A stretch of DNA of 64,000 nt from Ralstonia soli (GCF_023955655.1 NZ_JAMXHT010000007.1:372001-436000), one strand, 5' to 3'. Counted from the stretch's first letter, positions 8,014-17,541 are shown. Notes: generated by a model from the letters alone, not told the origin. A program made the numbers and translations.

Positions 8014-9488
8014 TGAAACACCGATTGCTTGTTGCCACGACGCTTGCAGCAGCGGCCATCACGTGCACCACGGGCGCCAAAGCTGGACAAGCCCCCAACG
8101 CGCTCGCATCACCGGACATACCCATCAGCCACAAGGATCGTGTCTATGCGGCGGAGCAGTTCTCGAACACAGTGTCTGTCACAGACCCGGCCAGCAACAA
8201 GCTGCTGGGCGTGATCAAACTGGGCGACCCCGCACCCGGCAATTTCAGCCCGCTCTATCGCGGGCAAGTGCTGGTGCACGGCATGGGGTTCTCGCCGGAC
8301 CACCGGACGCTGGCCGTGGTCTCGATCGGCTCCAACTCCGTCACGTTCATCGATACGCAGACCAACGCGGTTAAGCACACCACGTATGTGGGTCGCTCCC
8401 CGCATGAAGCGTTTTACACGCCCGATGGCGGCGAGGTCTGGGTCACCGTGCGTGGCGAAAACTACATTGCCGTGCTCGACGCCAAGACGTATGAAGAGAA
8501 GACGCGCGTGACCGTGCCAGCCGGCCCAGGCATGCAGATCTTCTCGCCCGACGGCAAGTACGGTTATGTGTGCTCGTCGTTCAATCCAGAGATGGTCGTG
8601 ATTGCGACGAGGGACCACAAGATCGTTGGGCACATCAAACAAGAGTCCCCGTTCTGCCCCAACATTGCTGCAACGCCCGACGGCAAGCAGGTGTGGTTCA
8701 CGTTGAAGGACATCGGCAAGGTGCAGGTGTTTGATGCCAAGCCGCCGTTCAACGCAATCACCGCGTTCGAGACCGGCCCCATCACCAATCACGTCAACTT
8801 CGCGCAGAACGCCAAGGGCGCGTTTGCCTACGTGACGATTGGCGGCACGAACCAGGTCAAGGTGTTCCGGACGGACAACTTCAAACCCGTCGCGACGATT
8901 CCCGTCGGCAAACTCCCGCATGGTCTGTGGCCCTCCGGTGACGGCACGCGCATGTATGTCGGCCTGGAGAACGACGATGCGCTGGCCGTGATCGACACGT
9001 TGACGAACAAGGTCGTATCTACCATTCCGATTGGCCAGGCGCCGCAAGCGCTGGCGTACGTGCCGAACGCCGTACCGGAAGGCGAAGGCACAGAGAATCT
9101 GCAGCCGCTTGGTCTTGCTGGGCAAGTCAGCCATCTCGCACTGATGCCAGTCGCCACAGACAAGTCCGGCGCATCTGCTGCCCCCACCAGCATCGCGCTG
9201 TTCGATCAAGGACTCGTGCAGGTACTGCAGGCATCCGTGACCGGACTGCAACCGAAGCAGCCTTATGCGATTGCCTTGTCCGCACATGCAGATGGCAGCG
9301 GCCCGCTTGAAAGCCTGGCGAACTTCATGACCAATCCGGCTGGCGCTGCCATCGTGAACTCGATCGGGCAAGTTCAGCAGATCGTTGTGCCCGGCAACGC
9401 TGCCACCGACAGCACGCGCAGATATCTCGTGATTGCACCGGTTGTGTCCGGCAAGCTGGGGGCCGCCGTGCAAGTTCAAACCCCTTAG
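8013..9488 (+). CDS. exported YVTN-type beta-propeller protein
   Basis: A 491-residue protein with a signal peptide (residues 1-24, ending AKA). Repeated strands such as NTVSVTDPASNKLLG, NSVTFIDTQTNAV, NYIAVLDAKTYEE and DALAVIDTLTNKVV are YncE/YVTN-like blades covering about residues 45-350. A C-terminal extension of some 130 residues follows. Such proteins are periplasmic or surface binding scaffolds; function unknown. It is translationally coupled to the DUF305 gene, so a shared, possibly metal-related, envelope role is likely. Confidence 0.87.
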   Translation: MKHRLLVATTLAAAAITCTTGAKAGQAPNALASPDIPISHKDRVYAAEQFSNTVSVTDPASNKLLGVIKLGDPAPGNFSPLYRGQVLVHGMGFSPDHRTLAVVSIGSNSVTFIDTQTNAVKHTTYVGRSPHEAFYTPDGGEVWVTVRGENYIAVLDAKTYEEKTRVTVPAGPGMQIFSPDGKYGYVCSSFNPEMVVIATRDHKIVGHIKQESPFCPNIAATPDGKQVWFTLKDIGKVQVFDAKPPFNAITAFETGPITNHVNFAQNAKGAFAYVTIGGTNQVKVFRTDNFKPVATIPVGKLPHGLWPSGDGTRMYVGLENDDALAVIDTLTNKVVSTIPIGQAPQALAYVPNAVPEGEGTENLQPLGLAGQVSHLALMPVATDKSGASAAPTSIALFDQGLVQVLQASVTGLQPKQPYAIALSAHADGSGPLESLANFMTNPAGAAIVNSIGQVQQIVVPGNAATDSTRRYLVIAPVVSGKLGAAVQVQTP

Positions 9489-9515
9489 GGAATCAGCAAA
9501 CGTGACCACATCAGG

Positions 9516-9546
9516 AAACGCCCTGATGTCTCAGGGCGCTTTCTTT
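9516..9546. terminator. bidirectional terminator between convergent genes
   Basis: CGCCCTGA, four-base loop, TCAGGGCG with a T-rich tail on the plus side and A/T bases on the other. It sits between the beta-propeller gene and the end of the MFS gene, overlapping the latter's last codons. Confidence 0.75.
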
Positions 9547-11021
9547 GGTGATTCGGCGTCTAGGTCGATTCCGTTTCCCCGCGGGTCGCTCAGCGCCTCG
9601 GCCTCGATTTCCGGGTTGAGTTCGCCATCCCGGGTCGCAATCAACGCCTTTGGCGTCAGCGCGATCAAGGGCAGGATCAGCGCATACACCACGGTGGTGG
9701 CAATCACGCAGTACGTGAACCCGTGCGTCTGGCTGCTGTTGTAGATATGCGAACCCAGCAGATCGCCGGCACGCGCCGAGAGCGCGAGCACGCCGTCCAC
9801 CAGCATCATCAACGTACCTTGCAACCCTCGCGGGCAAGACCGCATGGCAAGGTCGAAATACGCGGCCGTGGCGACACCGCCCATCAGCCCGATCGGTGCC
9901 GCCAGCACCAGCGCGAGGTCGGCGGAGTGGATGAAAGCCAGCGGCACCATCTGCGGTACGGCAATGATGGTTCCCCACCACAGCAGCCTGTTCAGCGCGA
10001 CCTTCTTGCACAGCGCTCCGTATAGCAGGAAGGTCGGGATAAATGCGGCGGCAAAGATCCCGTTGTAGTAGGAATAAACGGAATCCGACGCATGCAGCGT
10101 ATTGGTCAGATAAAACTGCAGCGGCGTGGCCGCACCTGGCGCGAAATTCCACAGAAAGCAGATGAGCACCGCCGGATACACGGCCCGATGCCTCACCAGC
10201 CGTCGAATGTTTCCGGCGAAATGCGTGACCTGGGCCTGCGGCTTCTCATAGGCCTGGCCGAAGACGGAAACGGGCTTCCAGAGTCCCAGCATCGCCACCA
10301 CGAGCATGAGCGCCGCTGCCAGGAAAAAGGCCTGTTTGGGGGCAAGATGGTCAGAGATGATTCCCGAGGCGAACGCACTCGCAACGACCGGGACCGAACT
10401 GACCACGTTCAACAATACACTCAGGCGCCCCGACATGCGCCGCTCCTGGCCCACCAGCGCGATCAGACCTTGATAAGCTGCGGCGACAAACCGGGACGAC
10501 AGCATGGCCAACAGCATCCCGAACAGCAACGCCGGGTACGACAGGCCCGCGAACGCCATCCCCATGAGCGCCAGCGCCGTGACCGGCGCAAACATCAGGA
10601 AGAAACCCCGATCCCGCAAGCCCAGCGGGTTCCATTGGTCACGCGCGAGACCAAACGCAAAGGCCACATACACCGGGACGCCCGTGACTAACCGGAACAT
10701 CGCAATCTGCGTCGCACTCGCATGCAACTGATTCTTCAGCAGGTACGACGTCTGGATATCCACCAGATAGCCGGCCGGCGTGGCCAGCGTGATAAACAGT
10801 GTGATGCAGCCAAAATACAGCAGCGTCTGGTCGCGGCGCTCGAAGCAAGCATGACCGCAACGGGCAACCGCTTTAGACAGGCCGGATGATTTCGTTGCCA
10901 AGGCACGCACCCCCCATGGCGACAACCACATAGCAGGATGCGCCGCGCGGCGGGCGGGGGTCAACACGACTCGTTCGAAGAGATGAGCGTGCACGATCGA
11001 AAACACGGCCGCATGAACCAT
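9531..11021 (-). CDS. MFS transporter
   Basis: Up to 496 residues with about twelve hydrophobic segments, for example TLLYFGCITLFITLATPAG, ALALMGMAFAGLSYPALLFG and AVYPAVLICFLWNF. The layout resembles the folate-biopterin/BT1-like or AmpG-like branch of the major facilitator superfamily, but the substrate is not clear. The first 30 residues read poorly and the Met at 10931 (MWLSPWG) is a plausible alternative start. The gene stands alone between two convergent or divergent neighbours. Confidence 0.82.
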   Translation of the reverse strand: MVHAAVFSIVHAHLFERVVLTPARRAAHPAMWLSPWGVRALATKSSGLSKAVARCGHACFERRDQTLLYFGCITLFITLATPAGYLVDIQTSYLLKNQLHASATQIAMFRLVTGVPVYVAFAFGLARDQWNPLGLRDRGFFLMFAPVTALALMGMAFAGLSYPALLFGMLLAMLSSRFVAAAYQGLIALVGQERRMSGRLSVLLNVVSSVPVVASAFASGIISDHLAPKQAFFLAAALMLVVAMLGLWKPVSVFGQAYEKPQAQVTHFAGNIRRLVRHRAVYPAVLICFLWNFAPGAATPLQFYLTNTLHASDSVYSYYNGIFAAAFIPTFLLYGALCKKVALNRLLWWGTIIAVPQMVPLAFIHSADLALVLAAPIGLMGGVATAAYFDLAMRSCPRGLQGTLMMLVDGVLALSARAGDLLGSHIYNSSQTHGFTYCVIATTVVYALILPLIALTPKALIATRDGELNPEIEAEALSDPRGNGIDLDAESPKKAP

Positions 11022-11089
11022 TGGCCATCAGGCGTCAACAACCGCATGCTAGGATAACTGCTCCCCCCGGCAGCCTCCCTCTTCCCCCC

Positions 11090-11695
11090 ATGACGACCAT
11101 CTACGCGACCCTCGGCGTGCAGCCAGACGCGACCCTGGACGAAATCAAGCGCGCCTACCGCCGCGCCACGATGAAGTGGCACCCTGACCGCAACCTGGGC
11201 CGCGAAGCCGAGGCACAGGCGGCGTTCCAGGAAGTCCGCGAGGCCTACGCCATCCTCTCCGACGCCGAGCAGCGCCGTGTCTACGACGAGGTCTTCGCGC
11301 AGGAAACGCAGCGCTGGCAGGCCGAGCGCGAGGCGCAGGAAGCGCAGGAGCGTGCCGCGCAACACGAGCGGGAGCGCCTGGCGCAGGAACACTACGAAAA
11401 GATGGTCGCCATCGCGATGCGCTTTGCAGGCGACGGGCACAACCGGGACGTCCTCTTCGGCGTGCTGCTCGGCCGCGACTGCGAAGCCGAACTGGCGGCA
11501 CGCATCGCGAACAGCGTGTGGGCCCTGGAGGAAGCGCGACAGGCCAGCGTGCTTGCCGCGGAATCCACCAACGCGGAAGCGACCCAGGCACCCGAAGCAA
11601 CGCAGGCGCCCAAACCCGACGACTCGACATCAAACCAGCGTCACCCCAGCGCCTTCGAGTCGTTCTGGCACGGCTTGTTTGGGCTGCGGCAGTAA
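11090..11695 (+). CDS. J-domain (DnaJ-like) protein
   Basis: A 201-residue protein with an N-terminal J domain (residues 2-65) containing HPD at 31-33, the triad that stimulates DnaK ATPase. A Gln/Glu/Arg-rich helical stretch follows (about 65-105), then a divergent C-terminus with repeated ATQAPEATQAP. There is no Gly/Phe region or zinc finger, so this is a type III J protein recruiting DnaK to some specific client. Start at ATG 11090 directly precedes the J domain. Confidence 0.9.
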   Translation: MTTIYATLGVQPDATLDEIKRAYRRATMKWHPDRNLGREAEAQAAFQEVREAYAILSDAEQRRVYDEVFAQETQRWQAEREAQEAQERAAQHERERLAQEHYEKMVAIAMRFAGDGHNRDVLFGVLLGRDCEAELAARIANSVWALEEARQASVLAAESTNAEATQAPEATQAPKPDDSTSNQRHPSAFESFWHGLFGLRQ

Positions 11696-11718
11696 CGCCT
11701 TTCTAGGGGCGACGCGAG

Positions 11719-12624
11719 TCATCTCGTGCCCAACAACCGACACTCCGCGGACAGCGCCAACAGGTTCGGATCGCGCTCCCGATTGCGCTGCATCACCAGT
11801 ACGATGTGCTGGCTGATCGCATAGCGCGCCGCCAGCGGAATCAACTGCACCTTGGGGCTGAAATCCGCCACGCGGCGGGGCAGCAGCGCATAGCCGATAC
11901 CACCGCTCACCAGGTTCATCAGCGAGAAGATGTCGCCCACGCGCAGCGCGATCTGCGGTGCGTAACCGGCCTTGTCGAACGCCGCCATGAAGTCGTGATA
12001 CGTGGCGAAGTCATCGCCGAGTGCGACAAACTTTTCACTGCGCACGGCCTGCAGGTCGATCTCCGCCGACGCGGCATACGGCGAGCCGAGCGGCGCGGCA
12101 AACAGGATCTCGTCGTCAAACATGGGCACCGTCAGCAGATCGGGATTGCGCAGCGGCTCGCCCAGCGCGATGACGATGGCGTCGAGCTGGCCGTCTTCCA
12201 GCTTGGCCAGCAGGCTGCGGTTCGAGCCCAGCGTAAGTTCGATGTCGAGTGCGGAGCGCCGCGTCTTCAGGCCGGCAAAGATGCGCGGCAGCGTACCCAC
12301 CGTCATCGAATACAGGCCACCGATTTTCAGCGTCGTCGACGAAAACCCGGCCGCCTCGCGCGTGCGGCGTACGCCCGCTTCGCATTCGGCGAGGATGCGC
12401 TCGACGTGCTCGGCAAACACATAGGCGGTGGACAGAGGAATCAACTTGCGCCCGTCACGCTTGAAGAGCGGGCAGCGCAACCCCTCCTCCAAGGAATGCA
12501 GCGCGCGATGCACGCTCACCGTGCTCTGCCCGAGCGCCTCCGACACGCGCGCCATGTTGCCCAGCGTCATGAAGGACTGGAAGACCTCCAGCTTCTTCAA
12601 TGTGATGTCTTCATCAATTGCCAT
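11719..12624 (-). CDS. mdcR: LysR-family regulator of malonate genes
   Basis: A 301-residue LysR protein with the N-terminal helix-turn-helix (residues 5-65, LEVFQSFMTLGNMARVSEAL) and a substrate-binding effector domain. It is divergent from the malonate decarboxylase operon, the usual position of mdcR, and would activate it in response to malonate. The start at 12624 (MAIDEDITL) is preferred over the upstream 12693 because the longer form adds a basic, non-conserved leader. A palindrome at 12696-12720 lies between the two genes. Confidence 0.88.
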   Translation of the reverse strand: MAIDEDITLKKLEVFQSFMTLGNMARVSEALGQSTVSVHRALHSLEEGLRCPLFKRDGRKLIPLSTAYVFAEHVERILAECEAGVRRTREAAGFSSTTLKIGGLYSMTVGTLPRIFAGLKTRRSALDIELTLGSNRSLLAKLEDGQLDAIVIALGEPLRNPDLLTVPMFDDEILFAAPLGSPYAASAEIDLQAVRSEKFVALGDDFATYHDFMAAFDKAGYAPQIALRVGDIFSLMNLVSGGIGYALLPRRVADFSPKVQLIPLAARYAISQHIVLVMQRNRERDPNLLALSAECRLLGTR

Positions 12625-12695
12625 GGTTCTGTCTCCGCCGGGCATGGGCTTGTTGCGCCGCGCTTTGCCGTGATTTTTGGTCACCTTGCCCATTG

Positions 12696-12720
12696 TTTCA
12701 TTAACTTCAGGTTAATGAAA
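12696..12720. promoter_or_regulatory. LysR-type operator for MdcR
   Basis: A perfect inverted repeat with 10-base arms: TTTCATTAAC, spacer TTCAG, GTTAATGAAA. It contains the T-N11-A core of LysR sites and lies between mdcR and mdcA. Confidence 0.75.
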
Positions 12721-12809
12721 CCGCGCCAAGGTTGATTGAAGTGCAGGGGCTTCCGGCATACGGTACAGCCCATCGAGTTCACGGTTGGAGCTGCCCACTC
12801 ATGCAAGCG

Positions 12810-14468
12810 ATGTCCACCCAAGCCATCCCGCCCCAGTGGCGCAAGCGGCGCGACGAGAAGGAACGCCGCCTGGCCGCTGCCCGCCGGATCGCCAACGGCA
12901 AGGTCATTCCCACCGGCGATATCGTCGCCGCGCTCGAAGCGCTGCTCGCCCCGGGCGACCGCGTCGTGCTGGAAGGCAACAACCAGAAGCAGGCCGATTT
13001 CCTGTCGCGCTCGCTGGCCAAGGTGAACCCCAAGCGCCTGCACGATCTGCACATGATCATGCCGAGCGTGAGCCGCGCCGAGCACCTCGATATTTTCGAA
13101 GCCGGCATCGCACACAAGCTTGACTTCTCGTTTGCCGGCCCGCAGAGCCTGCGCATCAGCCAGCTGCTGGCCGACGGTCTGCTGGAAGTAGGCGCCATCC
13201 ACACCTACATCGAGCTGTATGCGCGGCTGGTGGTGGACCTGATTCCCAACGTCTCGCTGGTGGCCGGCTTCAAGGCCGACCGCCAGGGCAACATCTACAC
13301 CGGCCCCAGCACCGAAGACACACCTGCGCTGGTCGAGCCCACCGCGTTTTCCGACGGCATCGTCATCGTCCAGGTCAACGAGATCGTCGATGACCCGACG
13401 GACCTGCCGCGCGTCGACATCCCCGGCTCGTGGGTCGACTTCATCGTGCAGGCTGACAAGCCGTTCTACATCGAGCCGCTGTTCACGCGCGACCCGCGCC
13501 TCATCAAGCCCGTGCACGTGCTGATGGCGATGATGGCCATTCGCGGCATCTACCAGCGACACAACGTGCAGTCGCTCAACCACGGCATCGGCTTCAACAC
13601 CGCCGCCATCGAGCTGATCCTGCCGACCTACGGCGAGCGCCTGGGCCTCAAGGGCAAGATCTGCCGCAACTGGACGCTCAACCCGCACCCGACGCTGATC
13701 CCCGCCATTGAATCGGGCTGGGTGGAAAGCGTGCATTGCTTCGGCACCGAACTCGGCATGGAGCGCTACGTGGCCGCGCGCCCGGATGTGTTCTTCACCG
13801 GCCGTGATGGCTCGCTGCGTTCGAACCGCATGCTGTGCCAGTTGGCGGGGCAATACGCGGTGGACCTGTTCATCGGCGCGACGCTGCAGGTGGATGGCGA
13901 TGGGCATTCGTCCACCGTCACGCGCGGTCGTCTGGCCGGTTTTGGTGGCGCGCCCAACATGGGCCACGACCCGCGCGGCCGCCGCCATGCCACGCCTGCG
14001 TGGCTCGACATGACCGAACCCGTGACGATGCTAGAGCGCGGCAAGAAGCTCGTCGTGCAGATGGTCGAAACGTTCCAGGAGGGCGGCAAACCGACGTTTG
14101 TCGATACGCTCGACGCAGTGTCTGTCGCCAAGCAAAGCGGCATGCCGCTCGCGCCCATCATGATCTACGGCGACGATGTCACCCACCTGCTGACCGAAGA
14201 TGGCATCGCCTATCTCTACAAGGCCCAGTCGCTGGAAGAGCGGCGCGCGATGATTGCGGCGGTGGCGGGCGTCACGTCCATCGGCCTGCGCCACGATCCG
14301 TCCAAGACCGAGCAGATGCGCCGTGATGGCCTGATCGCCCTGCCCGAAGACCTCGACGTGCGCCGCAGCGATGCCAGCCGCGAGCTGCTCGCCGCCAAGA
14401 GCATCGCCGACCTGGTGGAATGGTCCGGCGGCCTGTACGACCCGCCTGCACGCTTCCGGAGCTGGTAA
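12810..14468 (+). CDS. mdcA: malonate decarboxylase subunit alpha (acyl carrier protein transferase)
   Basis: A 552-residue protein with the size and sequence of MdcA, which swaps acetyl for malonyl on the acyl carrier subunit. Recognisable stretches include GDRVVLEGNNQKQADFLS near residue 50 and SLNHGIGFNTAAIELILPTY near 255. An in-frame ATG at 12801 (MQAMSTQ) could also be the start. It is the first gene of the mdc operon, and its stop overlaps the mdcB start (TAATG). Confidence 0.95.
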   Translation: MSTQAIPPQWRKRRDEKERRLAAARRIANGKVIPTGDIVAALEALLAPGDRVVLEGNNQKQADFLSRSLAKVNPKRLHDLHMIMPSVSRAEHLDIFEAGIAHKLDFSFAGPQSLRISQLLADGLLEVGAIHTYIELYARLVVDLIPNVSLVAGFKADRQGNIYTGPSTEDTPALVEPTAFSDGIVIVQVNEIVDDPTDLPRVDIPGSWVDFIVQADKPFYIEPLFTRDPRLIKPVHVLMAMMAIRGIYQRHNVQSLNHGIGFNTAAIELILPTYGERLGLKGKICRNWTLNPHPTLIPAIESGWVESVHCFGTELGMERYVAARPDVFFTGRDGSLRSNRMLCQLAGQYAVDLFIGATLQVDGDGHSSTVTRGRLAGFGGAPNMGHDPRGRRHATPAWLDMTEPVTMLERGKKLVVQMVETFQEGGKPTFVDTLDAVSVAKQSGMPLAPIMIYGDDVTHLLTEDGIAYLYKAQSLEERRAMIAAVAGVTSIGLRHDPSKTEQMRRDGLIALPEDLDVRRSDASRELLAAKSIADLVEWSGGLYDPPARFRSW

Positions 14469-15394
14469 TGGAAAAAACCCTGAACCGGCCCCTGCCCGCC
14501 AGCCCGAAAGCGCGTGCGAAGCGTCTGGGTGCGCTGGTGGAGTCCGCCCTCATCGACGAGGTAACGCTGTCGCCCAAACCCGGTCTCGTGGATGTGCGTG
14601 GCAACGGCGCGCATCACGATCTCGACTGGACGCTGATGGTGCATTCCGCACAGGCCCTGCGCCCCGCGTTTGAAGCGATGGCGTTGTCTGGTGCACAGAT
14701 TGACTCGCCCCTTGCGCTGCGCGAGCGCATCGGCCGCCTGGGCCGCGAAGGGGAAGCGGCCATGCTCGATGCCACCGGCGGCATCAACACGCACCGTGGC
14801 GCCATCTGGGCGCTCGGACTGCTGGTGACAGCGGCCGCGCAGGCACCGCATGCATTGGCCGCCGCCGCTGTAGCGAGCCGCGCAGCACACCTGGCCAACA
14901 TCCCCGACCGCTTTGCACCCGTCTCGACCGGCCACAAGGGCGAACGCGCGTGCAACGACTACGGCGTCGGCGGTGCCAAGGGCCAGGCGTGCGCAGGCTT
15001 TCCGCACGTGGTCAAGGTGGCGCTGCCGGCGTTGCGCCAAGCACGCGCCGCAGGCATCCGCGAAGACCACGCACGCGTGGACGCCCTGCTCGCCATCATA
15101 GCCACGCTGGACGACACCTGCGTGCTCGCACGCGGTGGCGCCAATGCTTTGCGCACCGTGCAAACCGGTGCAGCAACGGTACGCGCCGAAGGCGGTCTCG
15201 CCACAGCGCAGGGGCGTCGCGCCTTCCGCCTGTTGGAAAAAGACATGCTGGCGCGGCACGTGTCGCCCGGCGGCGCGGCCGATCTGCTGGCTGCCGCCCT
15301 GTTCCTCGACCGCCTGCCCGCGCATGTACACGAACATGCGCACGCATCCGACCTCGAATCCGCTCATCAGGAAACCGAACATGGAGCATCTTGA
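14468..15394 (+). CDS. mdcB: triphosphoribosyl-dephospho-CoA synthase
   Basis: A 308-residue CitG/MdcB-family protein that makes the precursor of the 2'-(5''-phosphoribosyl)-3'-dephospho-CoA prosthetic group from ATP and dephospho-CoA. Family motifs are visible: LSPKPGLVDVRGNGAHHD near residues 36-53, DATGGINTHRGAIWALG near 101-117 and STGHKGERACNDYGVGGAKG near 156-175. The start overlaps the mdcA stop and the 3' end overlaps mdcC by 14 bases, indicating tight coupling. Confidence 0.95.
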   Translation: MEKTLNRPLPASPKARAKRLGALVESALIDEVTLSPKPGLVDVRGNGAHHDLDWTLMVHSAQALRPAFEAMALSGAQIDSPLALRERIGRLGREGEAAMLDATGGINTHRGAIWALGLLVTAAAQAPHALAAAAVASRAAHLANIPDRFAPVSTGHKGERACNDYGVGGAKGQACAGFPHVVKVALPALRQARAAGIREDHARVDALLAIIATLDDTCVLARGGANALRTVQTGAATVRAEGGLATAQGRRAFRLLEKDMLARHVSPGGAADLLAAALFLDRLPAHVHEHAHASDLESAHQETEHGAS

Positions 15395-15680
15395 TTTCCA
15401 ATTCACCGGCGGCGCCCCCGCTGAGCGCCGTGCGTATGCCGGCGTGGTCGGCTCGGGCGACCTGGAGGTGCTGGTCACGCCCGGCAACACCGGCCAGATC
15501 GACGTGGCCATCACCACCTCCGTCAACGGCATGAGCGCGACGTGGCAGGCGCAGCTTGCGCGCGTGTTCGGCTCGCACGCGTGGCCGGCAACCAAGATCA
15601 CGATCAACGACTTCGGCGCGACACCAGCCGTGGTGCGGTTGCGGCTTGAGCAGGCGCTCGAAGCGCTCGCACAGCCTTAA
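15381..15680 (+). CDS. mdcC: malonate decarboxylase acyl carrier protein (delta subunit)
   Basis: A 99-residue protein matching MdcC in size and position. The VGSGDLEVLV segment (about residues 24-33) carries the serine to which the phosphoribosyl-dephospho-CoA group is attached. ATG 15381 lies inside the mdcB end; a GA-rich ribosome site (CAGGAAACCG) precedes it. Confidence 0.93.
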   Translation: MEHLDFQFTGGAPAERRAYAGVVGSGDLEVLVTPGNTGQIDVAITTSVNGMSATWQAQLARVFGSHAWPATKITINDFGATPAVVRLRLEQALEALAQP

Positions 15681-15690
15681 GGAGACGGAC

Positions 15691-16536
15691 ATGTCACGCA
15701 ACCCGATTGAACGCGACAGCTTTATCGAACGCGATGCACGCCGCCGCGCCATCGCCCTGCTCGACCCCGGCACCTTCCGCGAGCTGCTCGACCCGTTCGA
15801 GCAATTGACCTCGCCGTGGCTGCCGCGCCAGGGCATCGTCACGCAGGCCGACGATGGCGTGGTGGTGGCGCGCGGCACGCTGGGCGGGCAGCCCGCCGTG
15901 GCGCTCGCCATTGAAGGCGCGTTCCAGGGCGGCAGCATGGGCGAGGTGTCCGGCGCCAAGATCGCAGGCGCACTGGAGCTGGCGGCGGAAGACAACCGCA
16001 ACGGCATCCCGACGCGCGCCGTCATCGTCTTCGAGACCGGCGGTGTGCGATTGCAGGAAGCCAACCTCGGCCTCGCCGCTATTGCGGAGATCCACGCTGC
16101 GATCCGTGCGCTGCGCGAGTACGGGCCCGTCATCGGTATCACAGCGGGCGTGGTCGGCTGCTTCGGCGGCATGAGCATCGCCGCCGGGCTGTGCAGCTAC
16201 CTGCTGATGACGCGCGAAGCGCGCCTGGGCCTGAACGGCCCGCAGGTGATCGAACAGGAAGCCGGTATCGAGGAATACGACTCGCGCGACCGCCCCTTCA
16301 TCTGGAGCCTGACCGGCGGCGAGCAACGCGCCGCCACGGGCCTGGCCGATGTCTGCATCGAAGACGATTCCATCAGCATCCGCGCGCAGGTGATCGAGTG
16401 GCTGCGCGCAGGCGCACCGAAGCACCAGCGCAGCGAACAGATCGACCTGTACCTCGATCGCCTCGCCGCCGTCGACACCACGCGCCAAGTCACGGCCGAC
16501 GATGTGCGCACGCTCTACGCAAAGGACCCGGCATGA
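15691..16536 (+). CDS. mdcD: biotin-independent malonate decarboxylase subunit beta
   Basis: A 281-residue crotonase-fold carboxyl-transferase subunit; with MdcE it decarboxylates malonyl-S-ACP to acetyl-S-ACP. Visible are the core GSMGEVSGAKIAGALELA (about residues 78-95) and GGVRLQEANLGLAAIAEIH (near 117-135). AAGGAGACGG provides a strong ribosome site before ATG 15691. The stop overlaps the mdcE start. Confidence 0.95.
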   Translation: MSRNPIERDSFIERDARRRAIALLDPGTFRELLDPFEQLTSPWLPRQGIVTQADDGVVVARGTLGGQPAVALAIEGAFQGGSMGEVSGAKIAGALELAAEDNRNGIPTRAVIVFETGGVRLQEANLGLAAIAEIHAAIRALREYGPVIGITAGVVGCFGGMSIAAGLCSYLLMTREARLGLNGPQVIEQEAGIEEYDSRDRPFIWSLTGGEQRAATGLADVCIEDDSISIRAQVIEWLRAGAPKHQRSEQIDLYLDRLAAVDTTRQVTADDVRTLYAKDPA

Positions 16537-17348
16537 GCCAGAACCCCCTTTCCACACGCGGCACCACCTGGATGCGCGCGCTCGCTGGCGGCACGCCCGT
16601 CGCCGGTTACGGAAGCACGCTGCAAGTCGTGGATGGCACGCTCGCCGGCCAACCCGCACGCTACATCGCTGTCGTGCCCGATGCGGACAACCGATTCCCG
16701 CGCGCACGCAACGGTGAAGTCGGCCTGGTCGAAGGCTGGCAACTCGCCCGCGCTGTGCGCGACGTGATGACCGAAGACGCCGGACGCGAGAACAAGCGCG
16801 CCATCGTCGCCGTCATCGACGTCGCCAGCCAGGCCTATGGCCGCCGCGAAGAGGCTTACGGCATCCACCTCGCCCTGGCTGCTGCAGCCGATGCTTATGC
16901 CGCTGCACGTCTGGCCGGACACCCGGTGATCGGCCTGATCGTCGGCCGCGCCATGTCGGGCGCATTGCTGGCACACGGCTACCAGGCCAATCGACTGCTC
17001 GCACTCGACGATGCCGAGGTGATGGTGCACGCCATGGGCAAAGCCGCAGCCGCGCGCGTGACGCTGCGCTCCGTGGCCGACCTCGAACGCCTCGCGCAGG
17101 AGATTCCGCCCATGGCTTACGACATTGCCAGCTTCGCGTCGCTCGGGCTGCTGTGGAAGCTGCTGAAGGTCAAGTCGGCCGACGCACCGGATGCAGGCGA
17201 CGTCGATACCGTGCAGACGGCACTCGCAGCGGCACTGGCCGACATTGCGGCCGACCCCTCGCGCGGGCTGGAGAGCCGGCTGGGCGCACCACTGCGCAAG
17301 GCGTCATCGGAAGTGCGTGAGCGCCTGCGCGCGCAATGGAATGCCTAA
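16533..17348 (+). CDS. mdcE: biotin-independent malonate decarboxylase subunit gamma
   Basis: A 271-residue partner of MdcD. Motifs include DVASQAYGRREEAYGIHLAL (about residues 95-114) and GLIVGRAMSGALLAHGYQAN (near 134-153). Translation is coupled to mdcD by a four-base overlap. It is followed by a 330-base gap with hairpins before the transporter genes. Confidence 0.95.
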   Translation: MSQNPLSTRGTTWMRALAGGTPVAGYGSTLQVVDGTLAGQPARYIAVVPDADNRFPRARNGEVGLVEGWQLARAVRDVMTEDAGRENKRAIVAVIDVASQAYGRREEAYGIHLALAAAADAYAAARLAGHPVIGLIVGRAMSGALLAHGYQANRLLALDDAEVMVHAMGKAAAARVTLRSVADLERLAQEIPPMAYDIASFASLGLLWKLLKVKSADAPDAGDVDTVQTALAAALADIAADPSRGLESRLGAPLRKASSEVRERLRAQWNA

Positions 17349-17437
17349 CCAACAGGAGATGACACCAGCGCCGACGCAAGCGCCAAGACGGTTTGGCCGT
17401 TGACGTTGATGCCCTTGATGGCGCCTTGAATTTTTGT

Positions 17438-17503
17438 AAGCGGGCGGAAAAAAGACGGGGAACTGTCTGAGCGAAGCGAGTTTTCCCCGTCTCCGCCCGG
17501 TTA
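17438..17503. repeat. large imperfect hairpin after mdcE
   Basis: CGGGCGGA, an A tract and GACGGGGAA pair with TTCCCCGTC and CCGCCCG across a central TCTGAGCGAAGCGAGT loop. It could end or attenuate the mdcABCDE message before madLM. The sequence style resembles dispersed intergenic repeats of Ralstonia, which I recall but cannot count here. Confidence 0.6.
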
Positions 17504-17541
17504 CGGAAATTCAAGGGATGGGTCGCCATCTCGGGCGCGCC

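Noticed and set aside
11647-11664. TGGCACGGCTTGTTTGGG as a sigma-54 promoter
   Set aside because: The -24 box is perfect but the -12 GC is absent and the site lies at the end of the J-domain coding sequence with no gene downstream on that strand.
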